Below are positions 40,654 through 49,810 of a stretch of 49,810 nucleotides of DNA, piece by piece (within the stretch, counting starts at the first letter, position 1; each line of letters starts with the position of its first letter). The notes under the pieces were generated by a model. That model ran no database searches and was not told where the DNA came from. It was given only the letters and a program-made list of their open reading frames with translations. The translations under genes and the position numbers were made by a program. The stretch lies in assembly GCA_023375785.1 (NCBI GenBank), contig SZWC01004747.1, forward strand, positions 66,122 through 115,931, in the 5' to 3' direction. This DNA comes from Penium margaritaceum. Its lineage: Eukaryota > Streptophyta > Zygnematophyceae > Desmidiales > Peniaceae.

Positions 40654-41235
40654 TGTTGCAACTAACAGGGAGGAGTGGTGGTGGTGCGTCCTAGATGTGC
40701 ATGAGTCCATAATCTTCGGGAATGAGCATGTCTGTCCTTACATTTATGGCCAACCACACGTCGACTTCAGGATTTTTCCGCTAATCGACTCAAGGCATAG
40801 TGGCCACTTGTCCGGTGTTCCGTTCCCCAAGGGTATGACACGTTCACCCACTTTCCAGAAGGGCCGACAAAAGTGTCACAAATAATATCATTGTTTGGTC
40901 ACTGTTTGGTCAACTTCTTGTCGCCGCTAGAATTTTATAAAATCGTGCCTCGATATTTCTGAACCCCCCCTTCCCCGAACTTCTCGCTTGAGTTTCTTAA
41001 AGAGACCACTCACAACGCAACGACACACGCGGCGCTGAGCTCAAGCGTCCAAGATCCAACACATGCCTCATTGTGTTTCTCGCTATCGTATATTTACACT
41101 TGATATGTACGACACTTGTCATCGAAGTGCACTTGTTGTAAAAGACAAATTTTTTAGTTGTCTGAATACCTCAAAATGGCTTCTTCCTCGCACCTCATCC
41201 CTTTCAATAACTTATCTTGCGAATTGTGTAATACA
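40654..41235 (+). repeat. G4 3' LTR (ends approximate)
   Basis: It starts TGTTGCAACT after the chromodomain and contains G2/G3-family LTR blocks in order: CATAGTGGCCACTTGTCC, CCCCGAACTTCTCGC, ACACTTGTCATCGAAGTG. The 3' end is placed at a TAATACA near 41235 by comparison with TAACA ends of its relatives. Confidence 0.65.
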
Positions 41236-41832
41236 TTCAGCACGTGGGATGATTGACGAAAAAACCATGGATAAATATGCTAGATAATCTTGTTTTTGGG
41301 TTTGTCTTTATGCGAGGTGATGGGTCACTGAAAGATAATTATCGAGTGTATGTGATTCCTGATGCTTCAGAAGCTCAAACCTGGTAGCGCTGTTTGAAAA
41401 TATCAGCCGACCTGAATGGCTGGACGACCATTCTGATGCTCAGGCAAATCTTGCCGTCCAATTTTTCTTTCTTCCGCAACTGATTGTTTAATCTTATTTT
41501 TCCAGCATCCGCACTAACTATGAAAGTGAAGTATCTATTTCATTCCGGGTGTTCGATGGTCACATGCCGGAGTTAAGATGCTTTTAAGGTAATGGATAAA
41601 TTTGTCGTTGCAGAAATACTACGCCTTTCAAAAGCTTGCCATTCAGGCGGCCTACGAAGTGGAACTTTTTCTTCAGGTCGGAGCTTGGCGTTGACGCAAT
41701 TCACAGGCGGATCAATCCAAGGGTCATTATGGACCATCACAAATTTTAGAGGTAGCTTTTCAGAATTGGCGCTCGCCATGCGCTGATGTCTACATTGTCG
41801 TTGCGTATGGTGGCGACTGGTCAGGTCATCGC
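41236..41832. other. Unassigned spacer
   Basis: About 600 bp between the G4 LTR and the G3 LTR. No terminal repeats or recognised domain. A plus-strand stretch at about 41610-41870 can be read with one stop but resembles nothing I know. Confidence 0.4.
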
Positions 41833-42374
41833 TGTTACGTACCAAACGTACACGTGTCCCTAATCTTTGTGTGGTTATTGCACAAATAGCCCATTGCATC
41901 GCAAAGACCACGATATTCACTCCGATGGTCGAGGGCAAACTAGCCTACTATCTGGCCCTCACTTGATATTCCCAAACCTTCCGACAGCTTCGACCACTCT
42001 TGCAAACTTACGAAAAGAAATACAACGACCTTTTCGTTTGACTTCTTGACGCACCGAGACGAATCTGGATTTATAAAAACGTATCTCACATCTTCAACGT
42101 CAATTCTCAAAGACCCCCGCCTTCTCGGTGGACCTTCTAAAATCCGACTACTCACAACGTGACTCCGCACACATCGCTCGACAATCGACCCAATGACCCT
42201 GACCATGCTTCATTTGTAACTCGACACTTGTATATATATGTTGTATAATTTCCACACTTGTCATCAAAGTAGACTTACTGCTAATTATAGATTGCTCAAG
42301 TGTCCCAAATTCTAAATCATGTTTTGCCTCGCAACCTCTACCTGTTCACCAGCTACGCTCTGTTCGGCGTAACA
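41833..42374 (+). repeat. G3 5' LTR
   Basis: 542 bp from TGTTACGTACC to GGCGTAACA; homologous throughout to the G2 LTR (546 bp). Confidence 0.85.
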
Positions 42375-42376
42375 CT

Positions 42377-42388
42377 TGGTATCAGAGC
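42377..42388 (+). other. G3 primer-binding site (tRNA-iMet)
   Basis: TGGTATCAGAGC, two bases after the LTR end, as in G2. Confidence 0.92.
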
Positions 42389-42673
42389 GTAGTGGTGCTG
42401 GAGAGGCATCCGACTACCGTAGTGATCTTTGCATACGTTCAAAATAATTCTACGAATTTTGCCTACGTTCAATTCTGAAATTCAATTGAGTTTGGGAGAA
42501 TCAGTTTAGTAATTCACTCATCACAAGTTTCCTACACAGAGTTTTGTGTCCTTGGTTGATTATGGGAGAATCACCATTGAAAATAGTTCCATGTCATTTT
42601 TGGTGTACAGGCTGAAATGTGAAACATTTAGGCTCACAGAAATTTCAACAGAAAGACCATCAAGATGTCTAAC

Positions 42674-44577
42674 CTACAACACAATATCATCCTCGGGCTC
42701 AACAACCTCATTGAAGAGGTTTGCTGTGGGGTCCATAGCCTCCTCAACAGCGGCATCACAAAAAGCTTCGTCAAGCACACATGAGAAACCACACCTCGTC
42801 CAAGCCTTCTCTATGGTCTCCCTCATCTCCTTAAGGCGCAACAACGAGTTCAATGTCCAAGTCAGGCCCACATTTCTCATCTTTGCCATGTTCAAATCCA
42901 CCTTACCTTTCCCCCCATTTTGCATGTCTTGAAAAAACCTGCTTTGCATACCACTCCGTGAATTGAGCACGGATGTTGGCTTTCAGTGGGCGCTGTAGAC
43001 CCACATCAGCCGGTTGTGCCACTGATGTGCAACCTCCTGGTACAAACAACAGCCTGATGTACGAGTAGCTCTTCTTAAGAAAAACCTGAAATTCGTTAGA
43101 TGTGTGAGGGCGCCATGCATCCACCAAAAGGATTAGCTTTTGCGCCCCTACCTTCTTACCATGCAATGCGAACTAGCGCTTGTACCAGGGATGCAGAAGA
43201 AGTGTGATCCAATCACGTTTGGTTTGAGCATTTGCCCAGTGTGTTTTGGTCTGCGTTAGGTGAAAGTGGTGGGCAGCCTTGACAATGCGAGAATCAGCAT
43301 TGTCTGGCTAGCTTCTGGCTGTTGTTCCTGCAAAAATCAGTTGAAGTGGCAAGAGGTCACCACCCATTGTGCTTGACACAACAGCAGTGAATTGTCTCTT
43401 GTCATCTAGACCTTGGATGGCAACTTCCTTCACACCAGCCGGTGCGTAGATCCGGTCTCCTGCACAACCATGTTAAGAGTGGTGTTGGCATTGCACAGAA
43501 AGAGAAGGGAAAACAATAACAAAGGTCGTGACGTGTGTGCAACGCCCACCTGTTGGTACAAGGTTGATACCTGTATGTTGTGCATTGACAACAAAGTGCG
43601 GGTCCACACTGTGCATGCGCATGAGGGCTGCAACTCTTTTCAGCATGCGTTGACGAAGTTCCTCCCAGTTCTGTGGAAGCTTCTGGACAACTGTTGTTCC
43701 ACAGCGAAACCGCCACTTCAGGTTGTGGCGCACAAACTTTCTGATCCAAGGTCTGGAGAAGGACATGGGGCCGCCATTCTTTTGCAACTCTGTGGGAGGG
43801 TGCTCCTCTGTGAGACCAAGGAGTACACCTTGGATGCTGGCGGAGTTCAGGGGTGTTCCAGCCGTCCGGAGCTCCTCCAAACGCTCACAAAAAATGCCCT
43901 CCATCTTTGGATGTCTCTGGAGAAAACTGTCCTTGCCACTGTTCCCGTACTTGCGCTTGGACGTGGCTCCTTGGACTTTCAAAGGAATGACCTCCTTCAC
44001 AAAATGTTCAAACTTTGGAAGGAGTTCTGTGCTCTGGCGCTTGTACCAGCCACGTACGGTAGAGGGAGCAAGCTGGTCGTAGACGCAACCTCCGCCTGGG
44101 TCACGGTAGGTGCTGCGCAAAAGCTTCACCCCTTGGTAGGCATTGCCACCTGCCACCATTGCGCTGTGGATGCGAGTGAGGTGCCCATCGCCGATCCAGT
44201 TTTATGTAGGCTTCACGTGTTTTTTGGGGAGCTGCTTCTGCCGATGTCGAGGGCTTGTTCGCTGGTGGAAGCCTGGACTTTGTGGTGCTGGCGACCTTTA
44301 GTGGTTGCTTTGCCTCCTGCGCGGCAAGATGCAGCGTCAATGGTTTTTCTGGCGGTCGTCCAGGCTTGCGGCGGGGGGGAAGCTTCGCTGGGCTAGGGAA
44401 CTTCGTGCAATGCGTCATGAACATGGATTTTGTTGCCGCCTCTGCCTCATCCTTGCTGACGCGGCGAAAGCTGTAGTCTAACAGCGTCCGCATGGTGTCG
44501 CTGCTAGTGCATGGAGTGACAAGTGACGATCTGCCAGGCGGTCGACAGGCCCTCGTCAACCTTTTTGCCAGGCACAA
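42674..44577 (-). pseudogene. pogo-like DDE transposase with one intron
   Basis: Cut-and-paste transposase. Sense order from 44577: a Lys/Pro-rich N-terminus with an AT-hook-like RRKPGRPPEK; after a frameshift near 44150, a helix-turn-helix-like region (LAPSTVRGWYKRQ), LNSASIQGVLLGL, FSRPWIRKFVRHNLKWRF, then VVNAQHTGINLVPT, where the first catalytic Asp is expected at the Gln. A 90-bp GT-AG intron (43460-43549) follows; splicing restores frame into IYAPAGVKEVAIQGLDDKRQ and MGGDLLPLQLIFAGTTARS. After TAG codons come LILLVDAWRPHTSNEF with the second Asp and FVPGGCTSVAQPADVGLQRP with the third. This is the DDE_1 type. Stops and the missing first Asp make it inactive. Confidence 0.85.
43460..43549 (-). 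other. Intron in the transposase gene
   Basis: It begins GTGGGC and ends GTGCAG on the minus strand. Removing it joins ...LVPT to G-DRIYAPAGV in frame, the continuity expected for this family; retained, the reading frame is lost. Confidence 0.78.
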
Positions 44578-44721
44578 GCATGTGCCGACGGGCTGACGAG
44601 CTGCGAGCCGGTCGACATCCCGTCAGCGCATGATTCTCTCAATGCGCTGTTTTCGTGCCTCCCATTGGCTGGGATGCGAACGGGCAGAAAAATTGCTTCA
44701 GGTGGTCGGTGGCACGATCCT

Positions 44722-44776
44722 GAGGTCCCCGTCGTTTGGCATCTCGAATTTCAACGTGCCAAACGACGGGGACCTC
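44722..44776. repeat. Perfect 20-bp hairpin upstream of the transposase
   Basis: Arms 44722-44741 and 44757-44776 are exact complements (GAGGTCCCCGTCGTTTGGCA) with a 15-nt loop, inside the pogo-like element upstream of its transposase start. Confidence 0.9.
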
Positions 44777-45059
44777 GTCGCTTGTTCTTCCGAGGATTCA
44801 ACCCTATACCGCGTGGGCGAATTTCAGTTTCAGGGTATCATAGACATTGAGGAATGGGAAAATCATGACGAAAATAATAAAGAGGTAAAAACTAGGTGAA
44901 TCCCAAGATCACTTAATTAGAAGAAAAAAAGTGAACGAATATAAGGATCACTACGGTACTTTGCCCATCTACAGGACTACCTCGTACAAGCCGTCAGCGC
45001 ATCTCGCACGTCAGGAATTCACAGACTTCATGACTACGACGTGAGATGAGCGAGCGCAG

Positions 45060-46030
45060 TTGACGACCAAGTACGGGTCTTCGACGATGAATTCGACAAT
45101 GGAGGAACAAAACATACCGATGCACGTGAACCCTAAAGCGACAGCAAATGCTGGCGTGGCAGGCTTTGCAGTAGCTGGGACAACCCCTACGCCTTCGGCG
45201 ACCAATCCGGTCACGGACCCAACATCAATGAACCAGCAGTCCCAACAAACAGCCTCGATGACGATAGCAGGGACGACAGGTGGCACTGGACGACAGGCAG
45301 AGATCAATGAGGAACTGGCAAACCGGATCTCTGCGCTCAAGGGAATCAACAACCACCTGCTCCAACAAGTCAACGTCGTAATGGAGGCTCTTCGAAATGC
45401 AAGCGTGCGTGAAGCGGTGCTCGTTGAGAGAAATTCCAAACTCTCGAGAAAACCTGAAATTCATCTCGCTCCACCAGAACCGTTTGATCCTACAAACTCA
45501 AAAGGACATACGGTTCGGATGTGGCAGATGAGTTTGGAGGTGTACTTCACCGCTGCTCGGGTCAACGACGATCAAAAGAAAATTGGTACACGATGCTTGC
45601 ACGCTTTGGACGACTGGACGAGGAGTCTGACGCATGGTACAAGCTCCAGCGTCTACGTCAGCAGTCCAACGTGGCGGAGTAGACATGGAGATTCCGTGCG
45701 ATTACTACAGAAGGCATCGTCCCTGACAAAATCTGTTTTCACCACAACAACGACCTCAAGAGAGATATCTGGCGAGCAATCACTATTTTCGGCATCCATA
45801 ATGACTTGGCGCAGATGATCGCAGTAACAAAAAGGACCGACAGCGTTGACTACAATGCTCGGATCCAGGAATCCTACGGCTGGTGACCTCCTATCCACAA
45901 CTATCGTGGAAATGAAAAAAAACGAATCGGCGGACTCCTCAAGTCCAATGGAAGTGGACACCGTGGACTACAAAAATACACAATCCTGCTACAACTGCGG
46001 AAAATTCGGGCTCATCGCTCGCAATTGATG
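45060..46030 (+). pseudogene. gag: G3 gag with degenerate zinc knuckle
   Basis: The likely start is the ATG at 45087 (MNSTMEEQNIPMHVNPKATA). A Thr/Ala-rich head is followed by INEELANRISALKGINNHLL (heptad-like), PPEPFDPTNSKGHTVRMWQM and LEVYFTAARVNDDQKK of the capsid. A frameshift near 45580 breaks it; LKRDIWRAITIFGIHNDLAQ and DSVDYNARIQESYG continue the capsid around 45750-45870. A knuckle-like CYNCGKFGLIARN at 45992-46026 keeps two Cys, but the His is Leu and the last Cys codon is TGA, so zinc binding is lost. It corresponds to the remnant in G2 at 26323-27450. Confidence 0.8.
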
Positions 46031-46168
46031 GAGCAAGCAACAGGCCAAAAAGGGGAGGAAGTCGCAGAAAAATGAGTCAAGAAACGAGAGAGGGCAGGAG
46101 TAAAATGCATAACTCTTGTTCGTGAGGAGCGATTTGCGCCAAACAATCGCCCATCTAAACGGCCTACA

Positions 46169-46600
46169 TTGTCGCAGAGGGTTTTTGAGAAAGTTGCAAA
46201 GTTCAACAAGGGATATGAGGATGACCAACCGGTGATACTATTAAAAGTTCAGCCTCAAGGATGCAGAAGTCGTAGAACGGTACCGGCACTATTGGAAGGA
46301 GGAGCTTCACATAGCTTCGTAAGCAACGACATGGTTTACAAGCTGGGTTTGGAGACCGAACTAGGTGTGTTTGAAGGAAAAACCATCAATGGAAGATTAT
46401 AGATATGGAGACTCTGAGAACCACTACGACTACTAGTGGGAGATCTACGGGATGTAACGGTCTTGAGGTCTTGTCCAATGAGCGATCAAAAAATCATCCT
46501 CGGACGAGATTTCCTGTGGCGGCACAATCTGCAGGTTGTCCTGAACAGCAGCGACATCTACGTGGAGATAAATGGCGTCAAACGATAACTTCCGCGTATA
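46169..46600 (+). pseudogene. pol: G3 protease
   Basis: Reads DDQPVILLKVQP, then the active-site loop ALLEGGASHSFVSNDMVYKL where ALLDSGASHSF is expected; the catalytic Asp is Glu and Ser is Gly. A TAG follows GRL near 46400. In the next frame CPMSDQKIILGRDFLWRHNL supplies the conserved hydrophobic-G-R-D-F-L block. It is inactive but clearly a retropepsin. Confidence 0.75.
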
Positions 46601-46829
46601 GGACAAAAGCCGACAACGGAAGCAGTAGAGGTGGAAGCAGGAGAGGAAGCCGTGGAAGGTGAAAATTGACAACCTGTGTAGCCAATACCGCTCAATGTGA
46701 CCAAGCACTGTATACAACAAGGAGCTTGTGCGTGGCTGATACACCTCGAGCTAATGGGAGAAGCTCAAGTAGCATCATTTGACTAATCATCGGCCTCATC
46801 AGCCTTATCGGCATCAACAAAGTTCATGA

Positions 46830-47759
46830 TGGTACCCAAAGAGTTCGCACCCCTGATCCAGGAGTTTGCGAACTTCTTTTCCGACGAACTCCCGAAGACT
46901 TAACCTCCTCAGCGAGACATCGACCATCGCATCAAAATGAAGCCAGTCAGTAGACCCACTGCTCGAGGGGCCTATTGGATGAGCGATCATGAGTTGACCA
47001 AGCTGACATAGCAGCTCAACGAAATGCTCAGTCAGGGGTTCATCCGCCCATCCATGTCACCATACGCTGCACCTCTACTATTCATAAAAAAGAAAGCTGG
47101 TGAGATGCGGATGAGCGTGGATTATCGGGCGTTGAAAGACTCTACCATCAAGAACCACTACCCTCTTCTGCGAGCTGACAATTTTTTTGACCAACTCCAA
47201 GGGGCTCGAATTTTCAGCAAAATCGACTTATGTAGCAAATACCACCAGATACGCGTGGCAGATGCCGATATCAAGAAGATGGTGTTCCGAACCCGCTACA
47301 GGTACATCGAGTTCACGGCCATGCTGTTCGGACTCACAAATGCCTCAACGACGTTTATGGCGGTAATGAATAACATTTTTTGTCCGTAACCCGACAATTT
47401 TGTCGTGGTGTACCTCGACGACATTCTGGTATACAGTCGCAACCCGGAGGAGCACGATGGACATCTTCGAAAAGTCCTCGACGTTTTACAAAGAGAGAAC
47501 ATTTTCGGGAAACTCTCAAAATGCGACTTCCGTCGTCGTTCGATGGAGTTTTTGGGCCACATCATCAATTGTGGACGGATCACTATTGTTCCGAATAAGG
47601 TGACAGCAGTAGCTGATTGGCCGATGTCGACCAATGTTTGAGATATTTAGGTTTTTCTCGGATTATGCAATTACTACCAGCGATTCGTAGAGGACTACGC
47701 CCGAGTGTCAGCACCACTTTCCGACCTCATTCAAAAATAAAATAAGTGGTAGCAGGGAG
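46830..47759 (+). pseudogene. pol: G3 reverse transcriptase
   Basis: The best-kept gypsy RT here. The lead-in QEFANFFSDELPKT leads to a stop and QRDIDHRIKMKPVSRPTARG; then [57 protein letters not shown] (motif A), [17 protein letters not shown] (motif B), NFVVVYLDDILVYSRNPEEH (active site intact), KLSKCDFRRRSMEFLGHI and a thumb block CNYYQRFVEDYARVSAPLSD. Stops (several TAG) occur at about 46903, 47009, 47388 and 47641. It ends at 47759 where C3 begins, just before RNase H. Confidence 0.88.
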
Positions 47760-48403
47760 TGTTGTGATGTTGTCAGTCATACACAGTTGTACAGTTGGTT
47801 GTGACCACTCGGCCGTGTCCATGCTCGTGCAGATCCTTGAGGCGGACCCAGCTGGAGACAGAGTTCCCTGAGGTGATGCTCCACCCGCTGGAGGCAGCCT
47901 GGCAGCCTACCCAGTGTACCAGAGGGCTCCCACAGCCCACGGACTACGTTTGGAGGTCTTCAGGATTTTCTCGGTGGACAGCCCTGCCAGGCTGATTTAC
48001 ATGTTTGTTTTCTTACACTCTCCGGCTGTCGCCGGACGTAGGCGTGTGACCAGTCGTTGTGTCTGTCTTTTCGTCGTGCATCCGTAGAATCAGACGGCGC
48101 TCTGTTTGGACGCCGGTGCGCAGAGTTATGGCCAAAACAGTGGTTTTGGGCCGGATCAGGTTTGACAGGCACCGCCGCGTGCACCACCCGCCGTGAGCCG
48201 CGACGGCTATTTATGCTGTGGACCTGTCATTTGTTATCTCTCTCTGCACATTCACAAAACTGCAGCTTCTGAGACTCGCCTTGTCTCTCTTAGCCTGACC
48301 CTTGCCGGTCTCGCACCCGCTTGCATGCTAGTGCGTTAAGCTGACAGGTCTGTGTTGCCACGTCAGCAGCAGCATTGCTAGGAAACTGCAGTGAAGCTTC
48401 TCA
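47760..48403 (+). repeat. C3 5' LTR
   Basis: 644 bp, TGTTGTGATG to AAGCTTCTCA, followed directly by the PBS. A TATTTATG motif near 48208 may be the TATA element. Confidence 0.82.
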
Positions 48404-48415
48404 TGGTATCAGAAC
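48404..48415 (+). other. C3 primer-binding site
   Basis: TGGTATCAGAAC matches the tRNA-iMet type with one mismatch near its end. Confidence 0.85.
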
Positions 48416-49597
48416 AGCGAGCCAGAGCTCGCACAGCTGCGCAGCAGAGACGCAGCGTTTGCAGCAGCAGTGAGCGACAGCAACAGCAGCCCTGAGTGGC
48501 AGCAGCAGCACAGCTCACCGCAGCAGCAACGGGTCCTGTGAAGGGGGGCCACCACCACGCAGCACTGGACGCGGCCACGACAGCCACAGCAACCAACACA
48601 GCCACGGAAGCAGCAGCGGCGGCGGCAAAAGGGAGTAGCTGCGGCAGCAGCAGCCGCGGCAGTGGCAGCTGCGGCAGCAGCAGCCGCGGCAGTGGCAGCT
48701 GCCGCAGCAACAGCCGTGGCCTTGGCAGCAGCTGCAACAGCCAGCAGCGGCAGCAACAGCCGCGGCAGCAGCCAGCAGCCGCGCCAGCGGCCAGCAGCCG
48801 CGGCAGCAGCCAGCAGCGGCTGCGGCAGCAGCAGCAGCAGCCGCNTCATCCTGATGCGTCAGAAACCGCAACGGCAGGTTTGTGCTGCAGCTGCAGCGTG
48901 CCACAATGGCTTGAGGCCGTTGGAGCCCTTGCGCGCAGCAGCAGCCGGTCCGAGGCCGCCCGTGTGGCGACTTGGAGCCGCAAACCGGGCGAGCAACAGC
49001 ACCATCAGCGAGCAACAGCAGCAGCGGCGGCCGTGACCACTCAGGCACCAGAGGCACCAGTACCTTTTGTAGTTGCTGACTCCAGCTGTGCAGCTTCCTG
49101 GAAGCCGCACGAACGTGGAGGAGCCGCAGACGCAAATCGCGTCAGCCGCCATCCTCTCTTCACCCGCCTGTGCCGGACTCAAATAGCCACCAAAAGTTGC
49201 GTGCTATGGCTCGTTGGAAAGCTTAGATCTCAAGCTTTACATCGCGCCCTTCCTCGCCTCATTTGGAGCTCTGTAGCCTCCAGCATTCACCGTTCCGCAT
49301 CACTGATTTGAATTTTTTCATTTTTTCGGCCTGAGCACAAAATCAGGTCGTTTTGGCCTTTTTCCCCACTTTTTGAAGACGAAAATTTCACCATTGTCTT
49401 CAGCATCCTCAGACGCCTCTGTGGTCCAAATTTCGCTTCATTTGGACAACCTTCAATTTTTAGTGGTGAAAATTTAAATTTTTAAATTTTCAGCACTTAG
49501 CCGATTTTTTGGTCAGAAGGTCGACTTTTGCCACCGTCCTAAATCGGCGAGAAACGCTGACGGTTCTGCGTTCGGACGACTTTCGCACCGCCTCAGC
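48416..49597 (+). other. C3 leader with CAG/GCA-rich tract
   Basis: 48420-48850 is built of GCAGC, GGCAGC and CAGCAGC units with an N at 48845; it is the sense-strand counterpart of the C1 and C2 tracts. The rest to 49597 is ordinary sequence with poly-T and poly-A patches; nothing else recognised. Confidence 0.75.
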
Positions 49598-49810
49598 ATG
49601 GAGCCGAGCAGCTCCAAGGGCAAGGAGCTGGAGGACACCGTCACGAGCGGGGGCCGCAGCCCACGCTCAAAGGCGATTGACTTCCTGCTGGTGGAGCAGT
49701 CGTCACTCCGCCAGCGCCAGGATGAGCAGTCAGCTACGCTGCGACAGATCCGCGATGCCTTGGTCTCTCTGTCTGGGACACCGGGACATCAGCCCAGGAG
49801 AGAGAGAGAG
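49598..49810 (+). CDS. gag: Putative C3 gag, N-terminal part
   Basis: An uninterrupted frame of 71 codons from ATG 49598 to the window end: MEPSSSKGKELEDTV, then RSPRSKAIDFLLVEQSSLRQ and RQDEQSATLRQIRDALVSL. The latter is Gln/Leu-rich with heptad spacing, suggestive of a coiled coil. Its place after LTR, PBS and CAG-rich leader matches gag of C1. The preceding leader has no competing in-frame ATG with an equally long frame. It lacks the stops seen in older copies, so C3 may be young. Identity as gag is by position, not by a recognised domain. Confidence 0.55.
   Translation, partial: MEPSSSKGKELEDTVTSGGRSPRSKAIDFLLVEQSSLRQRQDEQSATLRQIRDALVSLSGTPGHQPRRERE

Larger units (their letters stand above)
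42417..44956 (-). mobile_element. pogo-like (Tc1/mariner superfamily) DNA transposon
   Basis: 2540 bp flanked by TA on both sides (42415-42416, 44957-44958). Terminal inverted repeats of about 24 bp: left CCGTAGTGATCTTTGCATAC, right (inverted) CCGTAGTGATCCTTATATTC. It encodes a decayed DDE transposase on the minus strand. It sits in the G3 leader 29 bp after the PBS. A second GTGATC motif lies about 40 bp inside the right end, as expected of subterminal transposase-binding repeats. Confidence 0.88.
41833..47759 (+). mobile_element. Ty3/gypsy element G3 (5' LTR to RT; cut by C3)
   Basis: Plus-strand relative of G2. It has a 5' LTR, PBS, leader interrupted by a pogo-like transposon, gag, protease and RT. 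It stops inside the RT thumb/RNase H border where the C3 LTR begins at 47760; the rest lies outside the window. The RT motifs are the best preserved of the gypsy copies here. Confidence 0.85.
47760..49810 (+). mobile_element. Copia-like retrotransposon C3 (5' end only)
   Basis: 5' LTR, PBS, CAG-rich leader and start of gag; the remainder is beyond the window. It is inserted in G3 and so younger than it. Classed as copia-like by leader type and LTR/PBS layout; without pol this is provisional. Confidence 0.75.

Noticed and set aside
41610..41870. Possible host exon with GT-AG-like signals
   Set aside because: The only candidate intron would be about 25 bp, too short, and the peptide matches no family I know.
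48496..49311. 271-residue plus frame rich in Ala, Ser, Gln and Arg as a possible gene
   Set aside because: Low-complexity leader of C3 crossing an N; composition follows the GCAGC repeats and no domain is present.

Overview
The window is a eukaryotic, almost certainly plant-lineage (streptophyte) repeat block. Evidence: at least seven LTR retrotransposons of the Ty1/copia and Ty3/gypsy types, primer-binding sites matching the initiator-Met tRNA 3' end as in most plant elements, gypsy copies with chromodomains, and a decayed pogo-like DNA transposon with a 90-bp spliceosomal intron. A repeat-rich charophyte such as Chara is my guess; nothing in the sequence fixes the species. I found no host gene, rRNA, tRNA or CRISPR array.

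Layout. (1) 1-1018: 5' LTR end, PBS and leader of a gypsy element. (2) 1019-12060, minus: copia element C1, the best preserved, with two LTRs of about 840 bp once duplicated stretches are discounted, a CAG-rich leader, gag, protease, integrase, a 12-residue tandem-repeat hinge, RT and RNase H. (3) 12061-17212, plus: chromovirus G1 with gag, protease, an RT carrying an internal deletion, RNase H, integrase, chromodomain and 3' LTR. (4) 17213-17474: LTR fragment. (5) 17475-28334, minus: old gypsy element G2, carrying a TA-flanked 676-bp MITE, a 988-bp Mutator-like fold-back element with a 9-bp target duplication, and about 2.7 kb of unassigned sequence. (6) 28335-31320: gag, PBS and LTR remnant of another minus-strand element, R5. 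(7) 31395-34006 plus 40478-41235: old plus-strand gypsy element G4, split by copia element C2 (34007-40477, minus). (8) 41833-47759, plus: gypsy element G3, whose leader holds the pogo-like transposon (42417-44956). (9) 47760-49810, plus: 5' LTR, leader and gag start of copia-like element C3, inserted into G3 and running off the window.

The coding regions are mostly pseudogenes. Many premature stops are TAG where a Gln CAG codon is expected, which fits deamination of methylated CHG cytosines. Single-N positions at 1461, 4491 and 9064 and the 20-N gap at 18503-18522 are each flanked by near-identical direct duplications, best read as assembly joins, not biology.

The most unusual items are the Mutator-like fold-back element with four 30-bp repeats in each arm and stacked internal hairpins; the matching termini of the pogo-like element and the MITE, which suggest an autonomous/non-autonomous pair; and a long CAG/GCA-rich leader downstream of the PBS in all three copia-type elements.
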